DNA of 64,000 bases from Cordilura impudica (Eukaryota; Arthropoda; Insecta; Diptera; Scathophagidae), in contig OY821518.1 in assembly GCA_963682025.1 (NCBI GenBank), positions 221,326,868-221,390,867 of the forward strand, written 5' to 3'. The position numbers were made by a program, and so were the translations under genes. The notes beneath the pieces are model-generated. The model was given only the letters and a program-made list of their open reading frames with translations, made no database searches and was not told the DNA's origin. Below, piece after piece: positions 12,007 to 22,822 of the stretch. Positions within the stretch are counted from its first letter, which is position 1. Each line of letters begins with the position of its first letter.

Positions 12007-12810
12007 GTGGTACCCCCCATACAAAGTGAATATTAAATATCATATATCTGGAGTATTGTAATAGTGAATGCCTTGGAACATTGTCTGACTTCATGAGTTA
12101 TTAATTTGTGTAGTTTGAAAAAAATGGACGGGACCGGACCACTGCGCTTGGCAATTCCATTCAAAGTAAATATTTAGGTCATATAACTGGATTAAAATAA
12201 TAGATAAAGCCTTTGCACTTTGTCAGAGTTCATGAGTTATTAATATGAGTAGTCGGACGAAAAATGGGCGATACCCGGACCAATGGGCGTGGCCCCTCCT
12301 ATAAAATAAAATATGAAGTAAGATAAAAATTATAGTCTTGAAACTTTTGACAAATACACTAATTACGTATGTGCGTTTGGGCGGAAGAACCAAAATCGCC
12401 AAAAACCGAAAATCTCGAATACCAAAAATTGCTAAAATTAAAAACCGCCAGAAGCGAAAATCATGAATAACAAACTCACAGAAATAAAAATCGTCAAAAT
12501 CACAGAAAACAAAAGACGCTAAAGCCAAAAATCCACAAAATTCAAAATTCGTTAAAATCAAAAATCGCCAAAATAAAAATCTCAAATAACAAAAATTTCC
12601 AAAATCAAAAATAGCAACAAAAAAACTATGTCAAAAATCACCAAAAACAAAAATCGCCAAAGCCACAAATCGCCAAAATCGAAAATCGCAAAACAAAATC
12701 AAAAATTGCGAAAATTAAATAAAATGCTTTTCTATAAAATGTATTCGCAGTTTATTTATTTCGGTTACAATGGGTGTAGCGAAGCTGCTAAGATTACTGC
12801 TAGTATATAT

Positions 12811-14310
12811 GGAGCGTTTTAAAACCGATGTCTTCCGATCGGGATGAAATTTGCACCAAGGTTAATCCTATTGGATAGTAGCTCAGACACAATTTTTCAA
12901 GAAGATTGGTCCAGCACTATCTGAGGGGGTCAAAAGTTGACATTTTGACCAAACAGGTGTTTTTTCTTATCCATGTAACTTCTTACCAAAATTTGTCGCA
13001 AGTAGTTTAGATAGCTATTTCGTCAGTCTTTCGGAAAATAAAATTTTATAAAATAAATAAATTTTTTTACTTTTTTTTTTAATCAAAAAGATCGCATCTT
13101 AGATGCGACTGCTTTATTCCATTGGGCAATGAGTTATTGTAAAGGAACTAAAATAGTTTTTAGTAGCAAAGAGGATCATGAGGAAACATTGAAAAACTGA
13201 AGAACAGATGCTGCGATAACAATCGAAGGTACCGCTCAATACCATGCTTTTATACCGCTTGTCGATGGAAGAACCTAGTTTTCTGCCTCCACACAATGCG
13301 AGTTCTTTCTAAAGCCAAAAAAGAAACCAGCAGCGAAATCAACAGCTGAACCTAGTAACGCCAAGAAAAGATTGGCAAAACAGCAGTAAATAAAGGCGAT
13401 TAATAAGGTGGATGAAAGACGGGGTATTTAAAAATGTACAAAACTTAAATAACTAAATAATTAATCAATAATTTAATTAAAAAAATAGTTATGTTATAAA
13501 TGGACCTAATGTGATTACGATAAAATTTTATTAAATTCTTTATTTTTTTATTTTTATTATTATTATTATATATATTAATTTAATTATTATTACAAATAAG
13601 TTAAAAAAAATAATTTTTCAACATTAATATAAAAAAAACGTAATTTTTCCTGAGGTTAACATATTAAGTTTATTACAGTATCGAAGGTATAAAGTTTTAG
13701 TTAGGTATGTTACATACGGTGGGAAAAGTTAGTTTGCCTAGTTTCTCAGTGTATGCTTTATTTTTAAGATTTTGGAAACACTTACACAGTAATAGAAAAA
13801 ATTCAAATTAGTGCATATTCTAAAAATTGAAAAACCGCTGTCTCGAGTTACAAAGCATTTTCTTTTGATAGATCTACCAATCGCATCCCACTAGGCGACC
13901 AAAAAGCTCTTAAAGGAAAAAAGTTTTCTTTTGAGCCCAAAAAAAAAAAAAAATAAATAAATTTTCTTTTTTGAAAAAAAGTCAAAAAAAATTTTGATTT
14001 TGAAAAAATTCGAACAATTTTTTTATTTTTTTTAAATTTTGTTTTTCCGAAAGACCGAAGAAATAGAGTTCTAAGCTATTTGGGACAAATTTTGGTAAGA
14101 ACAATAGGTAAAAATTTATGTGGATGAGAAAAAAAACCTGTTTGGTCATAATGTCAAATTTTGACCCCCTATAACTCAGACACTTCCGGACTAATTTTGC
14201 TGAAAAATTGTGTCTAAGCTACCATCCAATAGGACTAACCTTGATGTAAATTTCATCCCGATTGGAAGACATCGGTTTTAAAAGTTGGATTACTTGACAT
14301 GAAACGCCCC
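12811..14310. mobile_element. 1.5-kb element with long inverted ends
   Basis: 12811-13050 and 14030-14310 are inverted copies of each other: each contains ACCGATGTCTTCC, a GGGATGAAATTT block, CCTATTGGAT and GACACAATTTTTC. The right arm begins GGGGCGTTTCATGTCAAG; the left arm has lost about 20 bp just inside its end. Both sides abut TATATAT, so a TA-rich target duplication is possible but cannot be measured. The middle holds a broken orphan frame. I cannot name the superfamily. Confidence 0.7.
13090..13389 (+). pseudogene. Orphan ORF inside the long-TIR element
   Basis: One continuous frame reads FHWAMSYCKGTKIVFSSKED, a TGA at 13198, then EGTAQYHAFIPLVDGR, a TAG at 13276, then a Lys/Ala-rich basic tail (PKKKPAAKSTAEPSNAKKR) ending at TAA 13387. 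Composition and the preserved frame across two stops suggest a once real protein of about 100 residues or its C-terminal part, possibly the element's own protein with a nuclear-localisation-like tail. I do not recognise the family. Confidence 0.45.
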
Positions 14311-14479
14311 ATATATATATATAGGTTAATATATTACGAGGATGTAAAAAGTATCGTTTTCGAAAAAATTAATCCTGAGCCAATGTTTGTTTCTCTGATG
14401 GAATCTACAAACCAAATTTTAAATTTTTAGATTCATTTGTTCATTTGTTTGTTAAAAGTTGAATGAAAAAATAATATAT

Positions 14480-14521
14480 CCTAGAGTTTGCACTCGAATT
14501 TCGAGTGCTGGTATATACTAG
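14480..14521 (+). mobile_element. Helitron 3' terminus (family H3)
   Basis: A perfect hairpin, GCACTCGA-ATT-TCGAGTGC at 14490-14508, lies 9 bases before CTAG (14518-14521), and a T follows. A cognate end is at 58374-58407. The element's 5' end was not located; it probably starts soon after 14320. Confidence 0.75.
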
Positions 14522-14569
14522 TATAAAATAAACACTATAAAAAATTATCATAAAATTTTTATTTCAATT

Positions 14570-14942
14570 TTGTATTGGTGCGGCGGTGGTTGGAAGTTCC
14601 GCTTCCTGTTTCCCTGAGCCTTTGCTGGTCGCACGTGCTGGCGTGGGGCCTAGCTCGCCGGATGGGTGGGGTCTTGCTCAGGCCCAGGGAAACCGCACTA
14701 CAGATTTTCACGTGCGATTTATAAAAAAACTGTCAAAAAAACGGATACTAAATGAATGGATGGATGGCATACTTACCTTCCGGTGGGGACTAGATGTTAT
14801 GCCCCTTTTTGCCCTCCCTACCATGTTACCTGATATTCCATCTTACTTGGAGGTAACCCGCTTCAATGATAAGATTTGGTTTGGTTTGGTTTTCTACATT
14901 GAGTTAAAAAAAATTTATTTAACATTCATTTTAAGGTTATAA
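14570..14942. other. GC-rich block of unknown origin
   Basis: This is by far the most GC-rich segment of the window (14577-14720 in particular). A plus-strand frame of 118 codons runs 14586-14942 but its second half becomes AT-rich and I recognise no domain. On the minus strand there is a textbook 5' splice site, GGAAG then GTAAGTAT, with the intron starting at 14776. On that strand the block ends in ACAAAATTGAAATAAAAATT, like a polyadenylation region. It may be an inserted retro-element tail or a captured host exon. Confidence 0.4.
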
Positions 14943-15950
14943 TTTTAAATTATTTTTCGTAACATGTTAAATTTTTAGCCAATTTTTATTTTTAGCAAAA
15001 TTTTAAGCTTAGCAAAATTTTAGTTTTAGGGAAATTTTAATTTTAGGAAAAATTTTAAATTTAGCTTAATTTTAATTTTAGAAGAATTTTCAAATTTTAG
15101 CAAAATTTGGGTTTAGGAAAATTTTAGCAAAATTTCTATTATTAACTTTATGATTAGATAAATTTTATATTTAGTAAAAATTTTTTCTTTTAATAATTAG
15201 AAAATCCTTATATTTATACAAATTTTATATTTCGAATATTTTATATTTTGTCAATTTTGATATTTCGAAAATTATATATTTCTTTAAATTTTATAATTAG
15301 AAAACTTTTTTATGCAATTTTAGAAAAATTTTATATTTAGGTAAATTTTTATATTTAGAATACCTTACACTTAGCTAATTTTTAATGACAAAAATTTGGT
15401 TTAATTAGAAAACATCACTTTTAGAAAACTTTTAAATTCTAATTAGAAAAATCTTAAAAAAATTCTCATTTATAGTTAGACAAATCTTAGGAAATTTTTG
15501 TTTTTCTTTTTGTTTTTCTTTTAATTTTATACCATAATTAGCAAGGTTTAGGAAAACTTTAATTCTAGGATAATTTTTTTTTTTTAATTTTAGGAAAATT
15601 CTTAATTTTTAGGAAAAATTTTTAATAGTAGAAAGATTTTAATTATAGTACAATTTTAATTTTTGCACAATTTTAATTTTAGCAAATTTCATATCTAAAA
15701 AAATATTGATATTTAGTTTAAATTTATAATTTGAAAAAAAAAAATTTCTTAATGTAGTAAAATGTTTAGTTTAATTTTATATTTAGGAACATTTCTTAAT
15801 GTAGGAAAAATATTATTTGATTTTATATTTTAAAACATTTTATATTTAGCAAATTTAGTACAATTTTTTTTTAGTCTTAGCAAATTATTTATATTTTATA
15901 AAATTTTTATTTTTAATTTAAATGTAGAAAATTATTTGTATGTAAAAATC
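14943..15950. repeat. Degenerate TTTTAATTTTAGGAAAA array
   Basis: About 1 kb of imperfect 18-25 bp units of the form AATTTTAGCAAAATTTTAAT and AATTTTAGGAAAATTTTAAT. Units drift in sequence and length along the array. No gene. Confidence 0.7.
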
Positions 15951-15962
15951 AAAATTACCGAC

Positions 15963-16070
15963 TTATTGTTGTTGTTGCCAGAGGCCGGGGTTTTCCTTCT
16001 TTAAGCCTTCACGGACAGAGTTAAGCCAGATCATATATCCGGATAGAGGACGTTTTGGTTTGTCTGCCAT
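15963..16070 (-). pseudogene. HMG-box protein N-terminus (HmgD/HmgZ-like), truncated
   Basis: The minus-strand frame reads MADKPKRPLSGYMIWLNS followed by VREGLKKENPG, which matches the first helix region of fly single-box HMG proteins (MSDKPKRPLSAYMLWLNSAR in HmgD). These proteins bend DNA non-specifically in chromatin. After 29 residues the similarity stops; LW, four CAA Gln codons and TAA (15963) follow, where HmgD would continue with helices 2 and 3 and an acidic tail. The start context CACAAAATGGC is an excellent fly Kozak. No GT splice donor fits the break, so this may be a truncated duplicate or retrocopy; a first exon of a gene with a distant second exon remains possible. Confidence 0.7.
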
Positions 16071-16400
16071 TTTGTGTTCTTTGAATTTATGTTCTTTCAC
16101 AAAGTTTAAACTACTGCAATTAAGTTCTTTTTTTTTGTACATTTATTTCAAAACTTTCAATTATTTTCCACAATTTTGTTTTTTTTTATTTTACGCAGTA
16201 TTTTTTTATGTTTAATTTACAACTATTGAAATGAAATTTTTAAACAATTGAAACTCTTTTTTTTTTTAATACAGTTTAATATTTATGTACAATATTAACA
16301 ACGAATTGAAATACGTTTTACGCGACTTTATTGCACCACCGCCAACACTTGACTCCTCCACTTGAATTCTTCGTATTAATAAAGATGAGCATTAATTGCA
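16071..16400 (-). promoter_or_regulatory. Putative 5' leader/promoter region of the HMG-box fragment
   Basis: Upstream of the ATG on the minus strand lies about 230 bp of A-rich, T-poor sequence typical of a fly 5' UTR (AAGAACATAAATTCAAAGAA). It is followed by a more GC-rich segment at 16318-16370 (GGTGGTGCAATAAAGTCGCG, CAAGTGTTGGCGG). No clear TATA box or initiator can be placed. The call rests on position and composition only. Confidence 0.3.
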
Positions 16401-18160
16401 GATTTAACAAAATAATTTTAATTATGATATTATTTTATAGTTATTGACGATAATTTAACATAAACTTATGAATAGTTGTAATTTTTTTCTACGTTTGAGT
16501 TTTTAGTTTTCTTATGAATTGTTTATTTAATAGATTTAATATTCTGAGTAGCTGGTGGTTGTTTAAATATTTTTCACGCAAATATTAAAAAAATATAATT
16601 AATAACAACCGAAAAACAAATGTCATTAAAATCTATTTTTTTTCTTAAAGTTTATTTAATTTTAATTTGTTTTATTTCTTAACTTTTACACTTTCTTTCT
16701 TAAATTTTAATTTGTTTTTAATTTTTATACTTTAAACTTATTTGAACGCTTCACTTAATTTTAATGTCTTAATTCAAATTTTTATACTTAAAGGTTATCT
16801 TCAACCGTTTCTTTTCATTGTCCAAATTCAACTCCTCGATTCAAATTTAACTTTGTTATATTAAACCTTCTCATCTTCATTCATTCATGTCCAGATAAAA
16901 ACCTCTTTATTAAAAAAAATCACCACGAACTCATTGAGAACATTCATATTCATTCATAATGTTCTCTAGTATTTATAACACGCCCACTCATATATGACTA
17001 TGAGAGCAAGTGAGATCAATACAAGAAAATACGTGGTTTGACCAGCATGATTGCATATGAATGAGTTCATGATTTAATACAACACAATGAAGAGACTAAA
17101 AAAAAAAATCGCGCAATAAATCAGTTTGCAAAAATAGAACCAAAAAAAAATTTTCCATTAACATATTACCATATAAGGTGTTGTTTACATGTACATACTT
17201 GAACTTGAAAATAATTTCAAGATCAAGGTTATTTTTTTTTCTGCTTTCTTATTTCTGCTTGTACCAGAAATTCTTTTGCTACAGTGAAGAGCAAAACAGA
17301 TCACCGTCACAATTTCAAATAATATCTAATTAGTGTATACTAATTTAAAAGCAAAGATCAATAATTTTGGTATCCAAAATTTTAATCTCAAATATTTAAG
17401 AGCTAATCCACAAAAACGGCTACCACTATCATTCTGGTCGTTTTCAAACTGAATTAACCCACTTGATACTCAGCTTTTTAAAGAAAAAAAAAACTTCCCG
17501 ATTTCAGCGTTGAATATTAAAATATTTTACTATCATATATTTCACTTAACTAAACGTGTTTATGGTTTTCTTTTGTATTTTTAGAGTTTGCTGTATTATG
17601 AACAAATATTTTCTTTGTAGATACATATATAATAAACTAATCCGATTATACCTTTTTGTAAAACACAAAACAACAGAATTTGTTTCCATTGTAGTTTTTG
17701 TATAGTTATGTTCATACCAGTAATCAATTATTTTCTAGTGATTACGACTTTCTGGTGACTGATTATCTAATATTAATGATAAATAAAAAAGTTCAAGTTG
17801 ATTGTAAAGGACATGTTTTTGATAAGCTTTCAAAGTACTCGAGAGAAACTTTTAAAGTGGCTTATGTGGCGTATGATTGATAATTATATGGTTATATGAA
17901 GATTGTATAACTAATAGTTTAGTCTTAAATTTTTGCGGATGTATGAAACATTTGAAAAAACATGAGCATAAACTTAATTCTGGGATAAAAACTTGCCTTT
18001 ATAAATACGGTTAATTAGATAAGGTTATTTTCCTATTATTTCACTATTAAAATCTGCTAACAAATCTGATATTACTTATTATTGTGGAGTTGCAAAATTA
18101 AAGATTATACCTAAAATTTTTTGAAAAAAGATATAATTGCCAATATATAATTGTCAATAC
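16401..18160. other. AT-rich non-coding DNA
   Basis: No repeat or gene recognised. A cluster of CATTCAT repeats lies at 16870-16965. The 60-codon frame at 17698-17880 has no recognisable motif. Confidence 0.5.
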
Positions 18161-18162
18161 TT

Positions 18163-18836
18163 TTAAGTCAGAGGCAATCTGCCATTGGAATAGTTAATTA
18201 AACTTAGAATTTTCCCCAATGTTGCATATGTTTCTTTCATACCAGTAGCATATGCTATAGGAACTGATGGCAACTGATTCGCGTTATGTGATCGATGTTC
18301 GTGACTGAGACAAAAAAATAACTCATCCACATCCGTGCAACATACGAGCTTGTTTTTGATATCATGAACTTTAAAAATTTTTTTGTACGACGTTAATAGC
18401 ATAGTTTTTCTTCCAAATGTAGCTTCGAAGTTGCTTTCCACTACACTCCATTGTTTTAATCGGGAATCGAAAGTTTCGGTTTGTCTCCACGATAATCCCA
18501 ATCACGCACAAGATCACGGTAATCTTCTTTGGTTATTAAATGATGTTCCGACGATAATGTTCCCAATGGTAAGAATGTATGGTCATTTTCCATTCTATCA
18601 AATATTATATTAATAGGTGTAGATGAAATTTGCAGTTCTGTAATTTCATCTTCCTTATTTTCAATTTCTCTTAAAACTGGCTTACATACTGTTGAAACAT
18701 TAGCATATTGTATGCGATCACGCATTTTGTACCGATGACCAACAACATTTGTTTGGCAGAAGTAGCATATCTCTGGTTTATGGAAAAATTGACGATGCCA
18801 AAGCATAAGGTGTCGAGGAGCACCTTAAACAAATAT
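18163..18836 (-). pseudogene. Fragment of an unnamed arthropod CYFC-type protein family
   Basis: Minus-strand frames 18836-18456 and 18501-18163 join by one frameshift near 18490. They read MLWHRQFFHKPEICYFC then VVGHRYKMRDRIQYANV; later EDYRDLVRDW, then FDSRLKQW, and NQLPSVPIAYATGMKETYAT. I recognise this order (W-x-E/Q-H..CYFC, DLVRDL, SRLxQWNLL, NQLPSVPxGHAxxMKExY) from a multicopy insect protein family without an assigned function that behaves like a mobile-element protein. The start and end are both missing. The N-terminal module of the same family appears separately at 26857-27180. Confidence 0.6.
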
Positions 18837-18839
18837 ATT

Positions 18840-19474
18840 CGGGTTCATACTAAACACTTCTAACGTAAGAGCGATCAAAGTATAGATAGAAAGCTAAAAC
18901 CATTGCTTTATTTTTGATCCCTTCTAATCGGTTACCTTCTAAATTGACTACGCTTATTACACATTGTAGGAGTAGGGAAAATTTATATCGGTTTTACCAT
19001 AAAATATAAAACAAAAAAACACTCAAAAAACTCAATACAATTTAATATTTAAGATTAGCTTTTCTTCATGAAAAAATATGTGTTTTTTTTTTTTTTTTTT
19101 GAAGCTGCACCACAAATACTAACCAATAAACAACATGTTTGCTGGTATCAAAAAAAAGGAACAGTATTATTACAAAAATATTTTAAAAATATTTTATTTA
19201 CAATGATAAAATACTACACAATGCAGAGTGGATTTTGCTTCTTTCTCCTTCGCACTTATGTCTTGTTTGTATCAAACTAGCTTCTTATAATAAGTACTAA
19301 AGCTAGAATTGTAATTGACTTAAGTTCCTTAAGTTGGTTTTGGCATACGCCGAACTTGAGTAAGCAAAAAACAAGAAAAGTTTAATTAATTTGTTAACTG
19401 AAACATAAATAACAACACAAGAGCCAATTTTAATTGGGTTTTAACGGCGATTCTTTAACAAAAATGAAAAAAAA
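18840..19474. other. AT-rich non-coding DNA
   Basis: Holds a 19-20 nt poly-T run at 19083-19102. No gene recognised. Confidence 0.5.
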
Positions 19475-20262
19475 AACAAGTAAGAAAATTATAGCCAGTC
19501 TAGACCGACTATATGATACCCTATACCATGCGTTTAGAGACCCTATCTCATAGGCCCAACTAACTGGACATAGAATATAAGCATAAACCAAATTTGAGTG
19601 GGATTTTTTTGGCTGCAGATATGAAAAAGTTCATATCGGATGCTATATCTATATGAGGACTAGGCCCAAAAATGGACCGATCCAGACCATGTTTGGTAAA
19701 GTCTCTTGTACTTTGCAAAAATATATACGAACAAAATTTGAGAAGAATCAGTGCAATATTTCTGTTTTTTGATAGATTTAAGTGAAGATCGGGAAGCAGC
19801 TCTATATGGGGCCTTTGACTAAGAGTTGTTCCAAAGGGATCATCTTTGGACTACTCATTAATGAATATAATAAACTCATACAAATCAAATTTGAGTAAGA
19901 TCTATATGACAATTTGGATCTTATGGCAATTTATGTCGATTTCATAGGGGTCATTTGTATGGGGCCTAGTTCTGAACATGGAGCGATTCGAACCAATTTC
20001 AACAGCCTTCATCCTGTGGCCAATGGAAGCTTATGTGCCAAATTTCGTCAAAATGTATTCATATTTGCGACCTGCAGTTTGATTACAAGGTTTACATGGA
20101 CACACAGACGGACGGACGGACGGACATCGTTAAATCGAATCAGTTAGTGATTCTGATTCGATCAGTATAATAAAAGATGGGTCTAGGTCAAATATTTTTG
20201 GTAGTTACAAACAGCAGAACAAAGTCATTATACCCAAACCACATAGTGGTATAGGGTATAAA
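19475..20262 (-). repeat. DINE-1-like repeat, full length
   Basis: The plus strand runs from AACAAGTAAGAAAATTATAG with the terminal hairpin (degenerate in this copy), through the conserved middle, a GACGGACGGACGGACGGAC microsatellite at 20107-20126, to GGTATAGGGTATAAAT. In INE-1 orientation this is the minus strand. The short inverted motif TACCCTATACC/GGTATAGGGTA is present near both ends, like the subterminal repeats of DINE/Helentron elements. Confidence 0.85.
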
Positions 20263-20589
20263 TACTTTAAGGATCTCAAATCTCACCCACACAACAATGC
20301 GTCACCCTAAAGTATATTTCTTTATTTATTTATTTATAGTAGAAATATGTATTAGTTATAATATGTAGCCTAAAATATGCCCATAAGTTTATTTAGTATA
20401 TTTGTCCTAAAAACCACTATTTTTATATCTATATCAAAACCACTAATTTATATAATGTTAATGTCATTTACATACACAACACAAATTAGCAACGACCCCT
20501 ATTGCGTATATTCCTATAGTTAACCAAAACTAGTTCTGTTCGTTTAGCCAAGCCAGCGTTGTACAGCGTTGGACGCGATCGTTGACACG

Positions 20590-20730
20590 TCAGCTTATTT
20601 CTGATTGGTCGATGGGTGCGTTGCATACGAAAGTGTGTGTATGTTACGACATATAATGAAAACGTATAAAAGGCCGAACAATGTGAGACTCATGATGAGT
20701 TGCGTATCAGCTATCACGGTAAGCGGTTAC
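20590..20730 (+). promoter_or_regulatory. Promoter-like segment (possible LTR U3)
   Basis: The segment contains GATTGG (inverted CCAAT), TATAAAAGG at 20665-20673, and about 50 bp further a 5' splice-site-like CACGGTAAGC at 20715-20724. Local GC content is higher than the surroundings. This is the layout of a Pol II promoter with a short leader, either an unrecognised LTR or a host promoter. LTR ends could not be defined, and the downstream frame (20605-20835) looks non-coding. Confidence 0.3.
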
Positions 20731-21223
20731 GTTGAGTGCACACGAAAGGAGCTAAATATAAGGATTTGTGGAGTTGGATTTTTCATATTTGCGATAGGTT
20801 GTCTGCAATATGAAATTAATTCAATGAAGCGATAAAATAACCGTGTCATTTTTTTGTAAATATTTGTTCGGGTTTAAGTCGTGACCGTGTAGAATTTGTC
20901 AAAGTCAACCATTGTCAGCATAAATATTTAACGTTTTTGAAAAGAATATTGTGTTCCTATGTTTTATTGATCAACATACTACAGAGCAGATTTGTATGGA
21001 AAAGAGCACTATTGGGCTATATGGTTTTGAGCAATATGTACTCTAATATCCACTATTTTCATACAAAGTTTAACACGTTTTTGAAAAGAAATTTCTTTAA
21101 TTTTTGTTTTTAAAACTTTTAAAAATTTCCTTGCACTTCAAAATAATTATTCCCTCAAAATATTTTGTTACTTTTCTTAGAAATTCTTTCCATATTCACC
21201 ATTCTCAATAACAATACTCTGCA

Positions 21224-21960
21224 TTTATACCCTATACCACTATGTGGTTTGGGTATAATGACTTTGTGCTGCTGTTTGTAACTACCAAAAATATTTGACC
21301 TAGAGCCATTTTTTATTATACCGATCGACTCAGAATCACTATCTGATTCGATTTGGAGACGTCCGTCCGTCTGTGTGTCCATGTAAACCTTTTAATCAAA
21401 CTACAGTTCCCAAATATGAATATATTTTGATGAAAGTTGGTATATTAGCTCTTCTTGGCCGTAGTATGAGTGCTGTTGAAACTGGTGAAATTCGATCCAT
21501 GTTCAGACCTAGTCCCCACACAAACGACCCCTTTGAAATCGACTTAAATTGCCATAAGATCCAAATTATCATATAGATCTCGGTCAAAGTGGGTTTGTGT
21601 GTGTTTATTACATCCGTTTGTTAGTTGTCCAAAAATAAATCCTACATGACAATTCTTTGTCATAGCCCCCATATAAAGCTGCTTTCCAATTTTCACTTAA
21701 ATCTATAAAAAAAAAAAAAAATATTGCACAGATTTTTCTCAAATTTGGTTTGTATAAAGTTTTTCAAAATACAAATAACAGTACTAAATATGGGCAGGAT
21801 CGGTCCATTTTTCGACCTGGTCCCCAAATAAATATAGCATCCGATATGAACTTTTATGCTTATTTTCTATATCCACTTAGTTGTACCGGAGAGATAGGGT
21901 CTCTAAACCATGGTATAGGATATCATATAGCCGGTCTAGACTGACTATAATTTTCTTACT
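21224..21960 (+). repeat. DINE-1-like repeat
   Basis: It runs from TTTATACCCTATACCACTAT through GTCCGTCCGTCTGTGTGTCC at 21361-21380 to CCGGTCTAGACTGACTATAA and ATTTTCTTACT. The final TGTT is lost. Frames of 60-75 codons inside are shadows of the repeat. Confidence 0.85.
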
Positions 21961-22542
21961 AATTTTATTTTTTTATTCTTTTCTTTTTTCATTAAAAAAA
22001 AACTTTTTTCATATATTTTTTTCATTAACGTTTTTTATTTTTGTATAAAATAAACTAATCTGATTATGTTCTTACTAATAGGAATTAAGTTTCACCTAAC
22101 GTTTTTCTCAATTCAAATATTCTTTTCCACATCAAAAATATATTAAGATTAAAAGCTAATTTTCAAAAAAAAAAAATCCTTATATATTTGTTCAATATTT
22201 GCCAATTACTAATGCGATTACTTTGAAATTCAGTTTGTTTCATCAGAAAGTTGAACTTTTTCGTGCGCTATATATAACTACTTATAACATTTTATACAAT
22301 TTCTAAACCAAATATTACACCAAGTGTATCATTTTACACTTACATTTTTATTTGTTGATTAACAAATAAAAAAATTTAACTACTCTTTGCAGTTCAATGG
22401 TTTTGTATTTTTTTATGTGTTTTTATTTTTGTTTATATACAAATTAAAATGAAATAAAGGGACAATGATGTCTAATTGAGTTTAACTTTTAAATAAACTA
22501 AAACTCTTGATTGTTAGGGTTTCATATAATAGAAAGTGGATC

Positions 22543-22822
22543 TGTAGGAAACGTAGGTTGGGAAGGGCAATAAGAGACACTACATCTTGTCTCCTATAAC
22601 TTATAATAAACAAAGTATTTATTTATCGTAGTTTCTGGTTTCCTCGTTTAGTATTAGCACGTCGAAATTTTTTTGTAATGCGGACGTCCCTGGATAACTG
22701 GCAAAGATCTCACTCCCCTACCCCGTCGAAAACTAGCCATTGCCAGTACGTGCACTTGCCAATAGTCCAGAGGCCTTGCGTTAAGTCCCGTTCATTACAG
22801 AAATGGCGCACAATGTGGGGCC
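22543..22822 (+). mobile_element. LTR end with primer-binding-site-like sequence
   Basis: TGGCGCACAATGTGGGGC (22804-22821) resembles tRNA-Lys-type retrotransposon primer-binding sites (TGGCGCCCAAC-type). It follows, after four bases, a segment ending CATTACA. A matching TGTAATG lies at 22674 and a TGTAGG start at 22543, with AATAAA at about 22606, so the LTR could be about 126 or 257 bp. No gag or pol frame is recognisable downstream, so this is a 5' remnant at best. Confidence 0.35.

Larger units (their letters stand above)
9601..12803 (+). mobile_element. Helitron family H2 copy, split by a hAT insertion
   Basis: The two parts, 9601-10083 and 12007-12803, are one element interrupted at 10084-12006. 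They contain tandem units of about 120 bp (GGGCGTGGCACC, catacaaagtaaatatt, catatatctggagtactgta, gagttattaatgtgag), then the minisatellite of cgccaaaatcaaaaat type at 12380-12720. The 3' end GGGTGTAGCGAAGC...CTAG closes at 12803 before a T, with the hairpin eroded relative to the copies ending at 25892 and 30445. The 5' TC end is not clear. No genuine coding frame. Confidence 0.65.

Noticed and set aside
14769..14778. ATACTTACCT, identical to the first ten bases of U1 snRNA
   Set aside because: The following bases do not match U1 at all. The 10-mer is explained by a consensus 5' splice site on the opposite strand.
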